DNA of 64,000 nt from Acephala macrosclerotiorum (lineage: Eukaryota > Ascomycota > Leotiomycetes > Helotiales > Mollisiaceae): NCBI GenBank assembly GCA_014904845.1, contig MU119218.1, forward strand, positions 55,536 to 119,535, in the 5' to 3' direction. How positions within the stretch are numbered: the first letter of the stretch is position 1; every line of letters starts with the position of its first letter. Under the pieces are notes generated by a model, which saw only the letters and a program-made list of their open reading frames with translations, did no database searches and had not been told where the DNA came from. Shown here one piece after another: positions 10,098 through 21,819 of this stretch. A program made the translations under genes and the position numbers.

Positions 10098-11189
10098 ATG
10101 GCTTCCCAAAAGCAGACTGTCCTCGCCATCGGTGGAACAGGCGCACAAGGCGTTTCCGTTGTCAAAGGTAAGTTCTCCAGCGCCTGGCCTTCACTTGGAA
10201 ACTAACCGAAGACAGAACTCACTCGCGACTCCAAGTACAACGTCCACATCCTGACCCGTTCCACCCAATCCGCCCCTGCGCTCGAGCTTGCTACCATACC
10301 AGGCGTGACCATCATCTCTGGGGATGGATACAACGAAACCGACCTCCATTCTGCATTTTCAGCTGGCATCGACATCGCCTTCGTAAACACCAACGGCTTC
10401 GCCATCGGAGAGAAAGCCGAGATTTATTGGGGAATTCGCATCTTCGAGATCGCAGCCGAGCACGGAGTGAAGCATTTCATCTGGGCGAATCTCGAATCCT
10501 CGTACAAAGTCAGTGGATACCAGCCCCGCTTCCGGACTGGACATTTCGATGGCAAACAAAAGGTTGCGGATTGGATCAGTGCCCAGCCGAAGGATGGGCT
10601 TATGAAGTGGAGTATTTTGACGAGTTGTATGTACCTGGAGATGTTCTCGGAGCTGCTACGTCCGTCCTTAGAAATTGTTGATGGAGAGGAAGTCATGGTT
10701 TTCAAAGCTCCACTCGGGGATGGACGTCCTCCGATGATCTTCTTGGAGGATCTGGGGAAATATGGAAGGTGGTTGATTGATCATCCTGAGAAAAGCAGTG
10801 GGATGAATCTGAAAATCGCGACTGAGCAGGTGGGATGGGAGGATGTGGCGAAGTCATTCACTGAAGTGACTGGCAAGAAGGCAGTTTTCAAAGACATCAC
10901 GCTAGATGAGTACTTTGCTAGCGGAGCCTTCCCATTCCCAGATGCAAAGGTTGGGCACTCGGTTGGGCATAATGACGAAACGCTGCAGACATACAGAGAG
11001 AATTTCTCTGGATTCTGGAATACGTGGAAGGAGAGCGTGTTGCAGAGAGATTATACGGTGCTAGATGAGATTCTGCCAACAAGGGTCAAGAGTGTCAAGG
11101 AGTGGATGCAGGTTGCTGGATATACTGGGAAATATGGGAACGTCTTGAAGGATTATTCGGACGCGACATCTAAGCACAGGGCCGTTTAG
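10098..11189 (+). CDS. NmrA-like NAD(P)-binding protein
   Basis: Exons are 10098-10167 and 10216-11189, with a 48-bp intron (GTAAGT to GACAG); the product is 347 residues. The N-terminus has the dinucleotide-binding glycine motif GGTGAQG (12-18) directly after a beta-strand (TVLAI). The NmrA/HSCARG family hallmarks follow: HILTRS after the second strand, an FVNTNGF segment, EHGVKHFIWANLES, and a substrate-lobe pattern with GKYGRWLIDHPE. There is no YxxxK catalytic pair at the usual SDR place, as expected for NmrA-like proteins that sense redox state or act as atypical reductases. It is likely cytosolic. The nearest genes are dead, so context gives no pathway. Confidence 0.87.
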
Positions 11190-11697
11190 AGAACACATGG
11201 GAGGGAAACGTTTATAGAGTGATATCATAATCTACCACTTGATACAGTAAATACTAGTAAAGGCTAGAATGACACAGAATCAATGACAACAAGAATATAA
11301 ACGTGCTTGACAACTCTAGGATCCATGGAAGTAGTTGTCACGTGCCTGATATGACTTTACTTAGCTGCCTGCAAGCTCGAACGTTTGCGGCTGAGTCCAG
11401 CTGAAAGCTGAAATGATCAACTTTATCCTCATTCTTGCCCGCTCCGTGACGAATCCGTATATTGTTCTCTTCAAAAAACTCTGCCAAATTCCCGAAAGTC
11501 AACTTTCTAATACGTTGCGCAAACGATGCTACGAGGTTCTCACAACTTACTTCACCAGCCTCCTGGGTCGCCACAACGCGTCGCAATACATGATACACCA
11601 CATATCCCTAGAGATCTTCGCAAAATAAGCCGCCCAAGAATGTCAGGTCTGTTGTATTATCGCCGAAACCATCGGCTTCACGCCTCTTGGAAATGCG
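11190..11697. other. Intergenic, nothing recognised
   Basis: This is the 3' flank of the NmrA-like gene and upstream sequence of the HET pseudogene. Two overlapping short frames on opposite strands look like chance. I see no RNA gene or repeat. Confidence 0.35.
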
Positions 11698-13335
11698 GTG
11701 TCGAGATTCGCGAGGCTACCACTTCAGCAACTTCAGTCATCTCTCTCGCGATTCAAAGATGATGTGATTTTCATATACCTTGCGAATATGTCGCCTTTGG
11801 ACGTGATAAAGTCAAAACTACACAGATTGAAACAGAATGTCTTCACCGAGTTCCAGGGACATGTGGTAAACTTGAGTTACTTGACCGAACAACGATCAGA
11901 AATACACTTTGTGGTCTGTGCAGGAAATGAGAGACATGTCCCCTTCGCTCAAGTAGGACATAATAGAGAGGTTTTCGTGGTACAGCCTTGCAAGGGGATG
12001 GAGCACTTACTACAGAGGAAGCCACTCAGTTCGAATACCGGCTCGGATGGTTGCTTGAGACAAGTGAGCGATTGGTACAACCATTGCTTGCAGAATCACG
12101 ATATCTGCAACCGCTGGACTTTGGCAGCTTTGGACAATGATTATTTTCCAAATCGACTTCTTGATCTTGATGCTGTTCCAGACAAAGTCGTACTTGTGGA
12201 GCTAGGTCCAAGTGACGTACCTACTCCATATACGACACTCAGTCATTGTTGCGGAAAGATGCCTTTGCTACAGCATACAGTCGCTACCAAAGCTTTGCTT
12301 CGATCCGGTATACCTATTCAAAGCCTCCCTCCAACATTTCGGGATGCTGTCAAGGTAGCGAGGACTTTGAAATGCCAATACATCTAGATCGATTCATTGT
12401 GTATTGTGCAAGACAATCCAAAAGACTGGGCGATCGAATCCCAGGCTTCGGAAGGCTTCCCACTAGAATTCCCATCTGGTATCGATATTGGTAGAGGACT
12501 CGGTCGTCGTGATGCTGGGGAAGCGAATGATAGACCGAGATTATTGGATTGAGAACGCGTATATCTATCTCTCTTAGGAAGATATCATCACGGATCGATT
12601 TGGCTCCTCACAAAGCCGGAAGATAAATTTCCTGCGATTTTCTGGAGTTTCGAAACAGTTCCAGGTATTTACTCAGAGCGAATACTTGGCTGGGTTGTGG
12701 CGAGAGGCTCTTCCTCGACAACTTTTATAGTTTATGCCTCATTAGGATCAAAGAGAAAGATTGCACTCCAAGAGAGGACTTGATCATCGGGCGCCATCTT
12801 GGTTGAGATGCTTGATGTCAGCATAACCCTGCGATCTTCCGACAATCCTTTTGGGATGCTTGACAGCGGATAGCGTAAGGCTTCTCAGGAGATAATTGCG
12901 AAAGACTTCGATACTGATGCGGATTTGAGCGATGCAATGGAATGCTTTTTCGATGTGCTAGAAGACAGGAACCTAGAAGAACGCGCGATATACTGCATGC
13001 CCGTTAAGTACACCAAAAAAACAGATAAAATGGTGCGAGACTTGGAGGGACTACTTCTCGAGCCGAAGGAAGAGGGCGTAAACAGCTTCTCACGAGTGGG
13101 CTACCTCATTGAGGCTATTGACTATGGCGAGAGCTTTTATTCAATCAATGCTCGAGATTCCGAGAGAAGAGAGATAATTCTTATTTATAACGCCCCGGGG
13201 GGGGGGGGGGCTGGAACCATGAGATTCTGGCATCTGTTGTATTTCGACGTGACGCGTCTGTCGCGTCGTGGGTCAACATCGAGCCATCGCGGCTCCCCAA
13301 GTTCCCAGAACAGCAAGAAGATTAGGAAAAGATAA
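11698..13335 (+). pseudogene. HET (heterokaryon incompatibility) domain protein, decayed
   Basis: The first frame runs to 12387 and contains a HET-protein start region and the domain core: YTTLSHC(C)GK, LPPTFRDAVKVARTLKCQYI, stop, IDSLCIVQDNPKDW. The stop at 12385-12387 (TAG) stands where the family has Trp (YIWIDS), and the normal Trp in SHCWG is Cys. Further on, ETYLAGLW-like, LLW and RAPSW-like segments appear in different frames, and another TAG sits where LLW expects Trp. From 12925 the C-terminal region of such proteins is open again (LEERAIYCMPVKY, LEGLLLEP, FSRVGYLIE). A run of 14 G at 13197-13210 disturbs the very end. HET proteins trigger cell death on contact with a genetically different partner. 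This copy cannot make one. Confidence 0.78.
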
Positions 13336-15392
13336 AGGCCACAACGCAATAAAAGCATGATATCAAATGTGAGAGTAACATCTTAAGGTGAATGCGTGAA
13401 CCTATAAGGCTGGTGCTCCCATGACGATATATCGGCTCAATCAACTGATTCCACTAGTTGAGCCGAAACGAATGTATAGATTTAAATAAGCAGATTCTTC
13501 GTTAACACAAACTTCGTAGTGGTGATTACGCGGAATGGCCTTTTATGAAGATCCTGACCAGTTTAAGCCGGTTGCTTGCAACTTTGCTTAGACAATCGTC
13601 AGAGTAAGAAGGGCTCCTCCATCTAACACATAGATGGAACAAAGGTACCCATACATCATCGCTCAGTGTCGGCTGGGGCCCGACAGCAAGTTCGATCCTT
13701 GCAGCTTAAAAATGAGGTCATCGATGCTACGAAGCGTGTGTGTTCAGTTGGTGTTTGGACGTCTTTTTTTGCAATCTTTTGCAACTTTTTTGAAGCTCGC
13801 GATCTTTTAGCTCTAGCGAGGTGAAGCAAGGAACGAAGCGAGACTTTTCGCCCGCCTCCTTTTTTAGACAAGAGCAAAGGTCATTAGAGGAAAAAGCTCG
13901 GATATCGATCATCGTAATATTTATTTTGAAATGGAAGCGATGGCTCTCGCGCAAAGGCGGCCCATGAAGGACTGTCTCTGAGGCGCTTCGGGAGGGAAAG
14001 TACCCTGCTGCACAGTGAACTTCAAATATCAAGTCTCCGTGGCGGTTCTAGCATTTTCGTACTTCATAAGGGACCAAAATGCACACCGATAGACCGTATA
14101 CACAGAGACACCATAGATGGCCCCAGTAAAAGCAAGCAAGCGCTGGACGGAGCCGAGTCAAAGCTCAAAGGATTGAATTCGATCGAATCAAAACACAACC
14201 TAGATAATAACACGACGTATTTTCGACTGAACGCTAAAAGCACACATTGCGATTCATTGGCGAAAGCAAGGCCGAATCGAGATGCAATGGGAGGTCATGC
14301 GACACCTTAACTCTCTTGGTATCTTTCATTCACGCAGCGAAAAGACAGCTGGAGTGATGCTTCATCTAATCCTAATAAGTTAGTTAAGACATGACTGTGA
14401 GCTGGCAATGATGTCCTAATTCGAGTGGGTTCAGAAACAGAGCTTGACTCACGTGCTTGTTTCTTAACTCCCTTCACTTGAAGATACTGTTATTTTGCCA
14501 GTGCCCGCCTGGGCCTGGCGAATTTCCATATCACGATGAGCAAATCTTGACTGGACAGGCCCTGAAGTCAAATTCCACCGAAACCTTGGAAGTACATCGC
14601 TAGAGACTTCGGTCTGAAAGTAACAAGAGACATGACAATGTCATCGGCGTTCAGGAAGTAGTCATTCTGTGCATTGATACGCTATTCTCGCACTCTAGGA
14701 AGAGAAAGGCATGTTGTTAATTAAATGGAGGTCGATTGATGATCTTCTGGAAGTGGTTCAAGAGAAGGAGGGAAAACTTGAGCTGCTGAGACATCGTCCC
14801 GGAAAATCATAGGGGCCGAATCACGTGTGTCATTACGGAAAGCGGTCGAATTAGGAGTGCAGATCCTCCACCTTAATTCAGCCTGAACATTTTCGACAAC
14901 ATCACTACAAATCCAGCCAACAAAACCAAGCTTTCATGACAACAGAACCGTCCCGTCGGCTCCCCCGTTCCTGTGAAGCAATCTACTCCCCATTCACCGG
15001 ACCTCCTCTCCCCTGGCATCAACACCATCATGGCTTTGACCGCAAGATCCGAGAACGCTAAGTGATCTAAAAAATCATAACCCCTCGTCTGGATAACTTC
15101 AACCGGAGCTCGGTGATTTGACGAAGAGGTCTAGTTCATCTGTACCTTAATAATGCGGGGTTCTTACGGCAAGGATTATCTCCTTACAGCCGTGTACGTG
15201 ATGCTGGAAAACCGATGATCCGGAAAAACATCAGAACAGCCGGGAGAAAGTTCATTTATCTTGGAAGTTCGTTCCTGATGACAGACCATATATAAGCTAG
15301 GCGTCTCTCTATCTGTTTTTGTATTTTCCTTCGTGTCCAATTGCTCTGTCAAGCTGTTTCTGTCGCCCAATTGAGCTTCTGAAATACTCAAG
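13336..15392. other. Long intergenic region with hairpins; esterase promoter at its end
   Basis: Two kilobases hold no gene I can support. A perfect 7-bp hairpin (CCATCTA/TAGATGG) lies at 13619-13637, followed by a second stem-loop (GTCGG/CCGAC, 13669-13685) and a third (GCAAG/CTTGC with loop TTCGATC, 13686-13702) that resembles a tRNA T arm. The parts do not assemble into a tRNA. Near the right end a TATATAAG at 15289-15296 lies about 100 bp before the esterase start and is a credible core promoter. Confidence 0.4.
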
Positions 15393-16545
15393 ATGCAATT
15401 CCAAGTTCGCGCTCTCCTTGCTACAAGTGCAGTCGTCTCTGTGGGAACTGCGTTCGTTCCATACTTCGACAATTTGGTGACTTTCGGAGACAGGTGAGTA
15501 AATTTCCCAATTGACAAGAGCCATCCTGACGGTCTTCAGTTACACGGATGAAAGCCGACTTGGGTACTTCATCAATCATAATGGCTCTGCTCCACCACCC
15601 GGATTACTCTTGCCGGAAAGTACAAATACACCTGGCGGTGGGGTCACATGGGACAGATGGGTATCCAACTACACAGGTGCAAAGCTTTACGATTATGCCG
15701 TCTCGGGAGCTGTCTGCTCAAACGACATCATATATCGCTACCTAGCGTCAATTTTCGGGCCCTTCCCAGATGTTGTCTATGAAGTCAATGCCTTCATCGC
15801 AGATATCAATTACATCAATGCTACAACCCACACAAACACGCTGTACCAAAATCGACGCGACTCGAACACGGTGTACTCAATATGGATTGGCACGAACGAT
15901 CTCGGAGTCGGCGCCTTCCTGACCGACAGCAGTCTGAACAAGACTACGATCTCCGACTACGTGGATTGCATCTACAATCGGTTCGACTCTATTTACGCGA
16001 ACGGTGGGCGATACTTTGTGTTGATGAACACTGCGCCTTTGCAATTGTCGCCATTGTACGGCATGCCAGATGCAGGAGGTCTCAATGCGAGCCATTATTG
16101 GCCTGACAAGGTTGGAGGGCCGTCCCAGCTTCAACGCGCACCAACTGACAATGCCAAGCCATCAAACATCTCCAAAATTAGCGGTAAGATGAAGGAATAC
16201 ACCTCTCTTGTAAACTCGATCTTTGAGTACCGAACTCCTTACGAGCTTCTGGTCGCAAAACGATACCCTGAGGCCTCGTTCGCAGTCTTCGACGTCCATT
16301 CCATGCTCACCGATTTATACTACAACCCGACTGCATTTGGACTCACGGCTCCAGCGATCGTCGACAAGCCATACTATCTCTGCGATCCATCAGGGGCAAA
16401 TTGTGTCCCGAGCAGTGTCAGCTTGGACCATTACATGTGGTATGATGAATTGCATCCGAGTCAACAGACGGACGAGGCTATTGCGAAGGAATTCGTGAAT
16501 GTTGTGAAGGGAGATAGCAAGTATGCTACTTACTGGAAACAATAG
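15393..16545 (+). CDS. Secreted GDSL/SGNH esterase (CE16-type)
   Basis: Exons are 15393-15493 and 15540-16545. The 46-bp intron splits the serine codon of the GDS motif. The protein has 368 residues. Residues 1-20 form a signal peptide (LLATSAVVSVGTA). SGNH blocks are in order: FGDSYTD with nucleophile Ser34, the glycine block around SGAVCSN, GTND with Asn153, and DELHPS with Asp336 and His339 completing the triad. The length and the FGDSYTD start match fungal carbohydrate esterase family 16, which removes acetyl groups from the ends of xylo- and other oligosaccharides outside the cell. Several Asn-x-Ser/Thr sites suggest glycosylation. A TATA-like box lies about 100 bp upstream. No other plant cell-wall enzyme is next to it. 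Confidence 0.9.
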
Positions 16546-17430
16546 GAAGGAAACATGTATTACTATGAATGAATTTCATCTGATTCAGAATTGTTTGATG
16601 GGTGGTAGTACAGGTTCCGCAAGCCAGGGTCTACCAAAGCCAAAGACGACGTTGTGCACGGCATGATCTTGTTTTCTTTTTCCTCCGGTCGAATCTGCAG
16701 TCCATCACGCCTTCTTCAGCCTTCCCGTTCCGGGACTGTTCCGGGACGCAAACCCTGGTCACAGTTTCTCTCGTCCTCGCATCCCGACTCGGCTGTCCCG
16801 GGTCGTCTAACCGTCTTATCTTACCACATAAGACCAAGCATGCGGGAGGCAGCGGGACTGCAGGTTGATGTCAAGCCGTGTTTTGGGCAATTCAATTGTC
16901 TGCGATCTCGGAACTGGTCAGGGCGTTCTCTCTCTCTCTCTCTCATGCATATATATCTTCACGATATATCTATAAAGTTGGAGATAATGGTATGGACTGC
17001 TGAGGAGGCTAGTCTCATAGTAGCCCCCACCGCATGAATAAACCGGTCCAACTCAATCAAAACTTCGCATTCCCTCTGTCGATCATGGCTGTCCATAAAG
17101 TGACTCGGTGTAATGTCGTGCGGGCTTAGCCCCGTATTGTGGTCATAGCATAGCCAGTGATACACCTCGCAAAGCAAGCGATGAGGCGAGGCGAACAGGG
17201 GAGAGCTGTCAATGTGGCGCTAGACCCTAAAAATTGAACGCGACCTCGAGCCATCGAAGCGGCGAACAGCCACCACTCATCCACTCATCCCTCACCACCC
17301 CAGACACTGGACAGCAGCCTCCAACCCTCGCTCCAGGTGTCCATACCAGTCGAATACCTTAATCGCACGTCTCCTTTCGGGGTTCAGCCATGCTCGGCGG
17401 CCTATCATCTCCCGATTAGACCCCTTAGAC
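16546..17430. repeat. Intergenic with CT dinucleotide repeat
   Basis: A (CT)n run occupies about 16926-16944. Open frames on both strands over 16600-16870 overlap each other and carry no motif. The last 150 bases before 17431, rich in CCACTCAT-like repeats, are probably the 5' leader of the SSXT gene. Confidence 0.45.
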
Positions 17431-19159
17431 ATGTACGCACCTGCTTACGGTTATGGCCCGGGCAATGCTGTCCCTCCGCAGTCCCAAACCCCCCACCACC
17501 ACCAGCAACAGGTTCAGCACCAGCACCAACCTGGCCAGCAGCCTCAGCAGCACATGATGTATAACCCACAGGCTCAGCAGCAATATGGCGGACACCAGTC
17601 GCCCTATGGCGGTGCGCCTGGTCAGGTTCCCGGCATGGGCGGAAACGCAGGTGCTATGGGAATGATGCAGAATACCGGTATGGCGCAGATGCCCGCTGCT
17701 TCACACGGTATGTTGCACACAGAACAGCCCTCAAACTTTGCTCCGACCTCTGAATCTGCGACATACTGCCCGCGCCTACCTGGAGACCTGTCCTCGAGGA
17801 CAAGAAGCTTTTGCCCGTGCCGAATATAGCAAGAGCCTGTCGACCAACGAGCTCGAATCCATAATGACCAACTTCCAGCCATGTCCATCGTCCCTTTCGT
17901 GATTGTTTCTCAGCCTTGTGTTTTTAGCAAACATGGCTAACATTGTTCTTATAAGCAGTATCTACATATCAGACTCCATATTCGAGCTCCCCATACGGAG
18001 GAAATATTCCTACATCGACGGCCGCGAACATGCCTCCGAATTTCATGCCAACGACCTCGAATGCGCCTTCGTTCCCTATGAATGCTCCGAGCATGAACCC
18101 TCAACACCAGGCTCAGCGCATGCAGCCTCCTCCTTCCTCGTCCACACCTACCCAACCTGGCCCGAGAATGTCTCCGTTTGCTAATGTACAACACAACACG
18201 CCTCCCAATGCCGGTCAAGCACAGTCACAGTTCTCCACGCCTCAGAACAACAGTCAGACACACTTACAAACGCCAAATAACAATCCTCAAGGGCAGGGGC
18301 AGGTAGTGACTCCACAAACACCGAACTTCCCACCTGGGTCAAGCTCCGGGCAGATTGCAACACCGTTGAGTCCTGGGTCGGAATCGAGGGAGAAGGAGAG
18401 AGTGACTTTGCTGTTGGAGATCAATAATGGACTGCTGAAAGAGGTTATGCGGGTACAGGCAATCCAGGCTGAAGTGAAGAAGGATGGAGAAGCCGCGGCG
18501 GCATCTCCCGAAGCAGACAAGGAAAAGCTTGAGAAAGAGAAGGCTGAGAAATTGAAGACGCCATCGCGGGAATATGTTGAGTACGTACTCTGTATCGTTT
18601 TGAAGACACTACTAACATCCCCAGATGTATGCGCCGGCTTCAATCGAATCTAGCATACCTCGCAGCCATCGCCGATCGTTCGCATAAACCATCCTCTCAA
18701 ATCCCTCCCCACCCCGCAATCATGAGCGCGCCACCCCTTTCACCAAAAGTGCCTCTAATGAATGCCACAGCCTCCCCTAAATCCGAAACCAAGAAAGAAG
18801 AATCCGAAGACAAGAAGCTGGAAGACCAACCCCAAGACCAAGCTGCGCTCCTGAACGATCTGTATTCGAAACTACAAGCCTTATTCCCAGGCGTCGACCC
18901 AAAGAAAGAGCCCCCAATACCAGCAGCAAATCAAGCAGCAAGAGCACAAGCACAACAACAAGCGCAGAAACAGGCGCAAGGACAAAGTGGAGCGGATCCG
19001 AACTCTCAGCAGAAAATGCAGAATGATATGCTACGGCAGAAAATGATGCAACAGCAGGCTCAACAACAAGCGCAAAATCAACAGCAGCAACAACAGATGG
19101 GTCAGGGAATGCAGCAGATGAACAATACGCATCAACAAGGCCAAGTCCAGAGTCGGTAG
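17431..19159 (+). CDS. SSXT (SS18)-domain protein, probable SWI/SNF-type subunit
   Basis: The proposed exons are 17431-17707, 17959-18580 and 18625-19159, giving 477 residues. The second intron (44 bp, ACTAAC branch) is clear. The first (251 bp) has GTATGT, GCTAAC and GCAG and restores the frame exactly, but a small extra exon inside cannot be excluded. The N-terminal 270 residues are Gln-, Pro-, Asn- and Met-rich. The SSXT core follows: LLLEINNGLLKEVMRVQ, a charged spacer, and CMRRLQSNLAYLAAIADRSHK across the second splice. SS18/SSXT proteins are subunits of SWI/SNF-type remodellers and act as coactivators. The C-terminus is a long Gln-rich tract. Function is inferred from the domain; the protein would act in the nucleus. 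Confidence 0.8.
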
Positions 19160-19983
19160 CACTAGTGATTTGGTGGAAGGCTTTTGGGGATATAAAAAAC
19201 TTTTGGAGTTGGGTTGGAGTTGGAATAGGGATCAAGAGATGGGTGGCTTGCTGATTGGATTGCTTTGTATAAGGATCGCATCGGCGCTTTGTCGTCGTAT
19301 ACCTTTAGTTTGGAATGATTGAATCGGGTACGTGGTGTAAGTTAGATTTACGACTGAATATCGTGCTATATACCTGGAAGAAAATTAATGCAAAGAACTT
19401 GCTGCGACGGATGTCTATTTTACTCCTTAGCCAAGTTATTTTCATTGCCGTGCTCACTCAATCACTCCGAGACATTCTGATTAGGGGCATGTCGAAGGTA
19501 AGTTTGGGGCTCGTGTTGGAGGTAATGCTCCAGACCAGGTCACAGCTTTTGGTAAATCTTCAATCATCGAAAATCGGCAATTTTGTCGCAAGAACACTGT
19601 GATCTGATTTTGCAGACCTGGGACATTGGGAAAGCACGCTAATGTTCAACGCCGAGTGACTACTTTTGATCTTTTAAAATAACCAACTCGGAGACCAACA
19701 TTTGGATAAATACAATTTTCAAACCCGAGTCCTGACATTAGAGACTGGGAACATTCTCTGGAGCTAATAGCCGTGCTGCTTATTCGGCAAGTGGGGCACG
19801 GCACAGTAGACGTCGTCCCCCCTTTCGCCCCGATCGGTTCGCTTCGCTCCGAGGAATGCTTAAGTCCAACAACCTCTCCTGTATTATTACCCTCCAACCC
19901 AATCTCAAAACCTCCCTCTTTTCTTTCACTCCTTTCGCTCTACCCAAAATTCCTATGCAAGTTCAGCAAAGTCACCCCAAAAG
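19160..19983. other. Intergenic, nothing recognised
   Basis: This is the 3' flank of the SSXT gene and upstream region of the SDR gene. A 95-codon frame at 19315-19602 lacks any recognisable motif. No repeats or RNA genes seen. Confidence 0.35.
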
Positions 19984-21085
19984 ATGACTGCACAAACAAC
20001 AACCTCAAAACCAACACTCCTGATAACAGGCTCAACCTCATTCATCGGGTTCGCCATTCTGCTTCAAGCTCTCAAGCTAGGATACAATGTCGTTTGTCCT
20101 TTACGCACAATAGCGAAACGGGAGATTATTGAGTCTCATCCTTTAATCTCCTCCCTTACCCAAATCCTCTTTCTCGAGGATGAAATTTATCGAAGTCCTA
20201 GATTTCAAAGACCCAGAACTCTGGCTCCCAATCTTGAAGGAGAATAACATTGGATATATAATCCATCTAGCAACCCCCAAACCTCGAGATTTTACAGGAG
20301 ATGATGAGGCGTACGTCTCAACCGCCATTCACATGAATCTAGGGATCTTGGATGCAGCGAGTAAAACAGAGGGGGTGAAGAGGGTTGTTATTACGAGTTC
20401 TATGGTTGCCGTGAGGGATGGGAAGGGACCGAAGGAAAGAGCTGCGAGTGGAGACAGTAGGTTACCCATGCCCGAAGGACCTCCCTACCACGATCAAAAT
20501 GCCCGCTACACAGCCTCCAAAATCGCCGCTTTATCAGCAATCGATTCTTTTGTTTCCTCGAACTCAGAGATACATTTTAAAGTTATTAACATCATGCCAG
20601 GCTTCGTGGTCGGCCCACAACTCCTCGCTACCTCATCCTCAGAGATGTTGAAGTCTTCGAATCGAGCTGTTCTGATTCCTGTTACTAGAGGCACACTTCC
20701 CTACATCGGCACGGGGAGGTATGTCTCTCTTACTGTGCATCTGGACGACGTCGTTGACTTGCATCTCGAGAGCTTAATTAGCGACAAGCTTGAGGGGAGG
20801 AAGGAGTGGGGGTTTGCAGTTGCGGGGATGGATGGGGGAGATTATGAGAGCATCCCGGATGTTACAAGGAAGTTATTTCCTGATGCTGTGAGGAGTAGAC
20901 GGCTCAAGTTTACAGAAGACGGGCAGGAAGGAGAGGGGGAGGGAAAAGGAAAGGTCTTGGTCTATGATGTTGATGTTGAAGGTGCGGAGATGGTATTAGG
21001 TAGGAAATTGAAGGGGTTAAAGGAGCAGGTTAGGGATGTTGTGGGGTGTTACCTGGAACTTCTGGCTGAGGAAGCGCAAGGATAA
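19984..21085 (+). CDS. Extended SDR (dihydroflavonol-reductase-like) with one frameshift
   Basis: The start at 19984 gives a Rossmann beginning (TLLITGSTSFIGFAILLQALKLG) with the TGxxxFIG glycine motif and a following Arg suited to NADPH. At about 20165-20200 the frame must change by one base: the first frame continues into nonsense after QILFLE, while the next frame opens with MKFIEVLDFKDPELW and runs to the stop at 21083-21085. The second part has the middle strands (YIIHLATP, RVVITSS), the catalytic pair YTASK and a normal C-terminal half. One extra base near 20178 would explain the shift; the bridged product would be about 366 residues. It is either a sequencing or assembly error or a recently broken gene. 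The family reduces ketones or aldehydes with NADPH; the substrate is unknown. Confidence 0.72.
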
Positions 21086-21819
21086 GAAACTGGCCATAGA
21101 TCTTTGAAAGCATCAATGTAAAGTCACAAGCAGAAAAAATCAAACCAAGATATATTCATCGCGTCAGATCGACATCCATTCATGCTTCCAAAGTATGTAT
21201 GTACTCATAAGAGTGATAAGATCCCACCCACACTCATCTCATCTCATCTCCCTCGGTCGAGTACCGGTCCCTGTAGTATTTGCACTCATAAACGCCAATC
21301 CTTTCTCGCACCCATACCATACACCAAAATATGCCATATCCTTAGCTTTGATTCCCACTCAACTGTCCACCTGCTCGCTCATTTAATATGCTCGCTTGCA
21401 AGAACCCCCGCATCGCCATGCAATAAACCAGGAACAAGGAGGAAAGAGGGGTATCAACCCGGATATTCCCATGCAAAAAAAACACAAGAAGTTTTGAGTT
21501 TTTCAGATTTCGCTTCGCTGAAAGTTCGTAAAAGCAATCAGAAACGTAGAAAAAGGAAAGGAAAATAGATAAGCACACAACCGCCATATCATATCATTCA
21601 TCGCCAACACTTCTCCAGGTGTAGTCGATGTTGTTAGACCAGAGATCCAGCATCAAGTCTTCCTAGCCATTTGTTGTATTGTTGAAGTATCTCATCGTTT
21701 TCAGTATTCGGGTTTTTTCGTTCTCGCAATAGATGTTGATAATTTCGCAAAGAGCACCCAAGTACCCACCCCATTCCTCGCAGAACCAAAGTGTTGAGCA
21801 AAGATATAGAATCTGCCTT
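21086..21819. other. Convergent intergenic region, nothing recognised
   Basis: This lies between the 3' ends of the SDR and J-domain genes and probably holds both 3' untranslated regions. Frames on both strands are short and without motifs. Confidence 0.4.

Noticed and set aside
13659..13702. tRNA-like A-box and T-arm
   Set aside because: The A-box and B-box-like pieces are too close together, no acceptor stem pairs, and the variable region is one base.
16602..17037. Overlapping frames on both strands next to the CT repeat
   Set aside because: Low-complexity translations with no motif.
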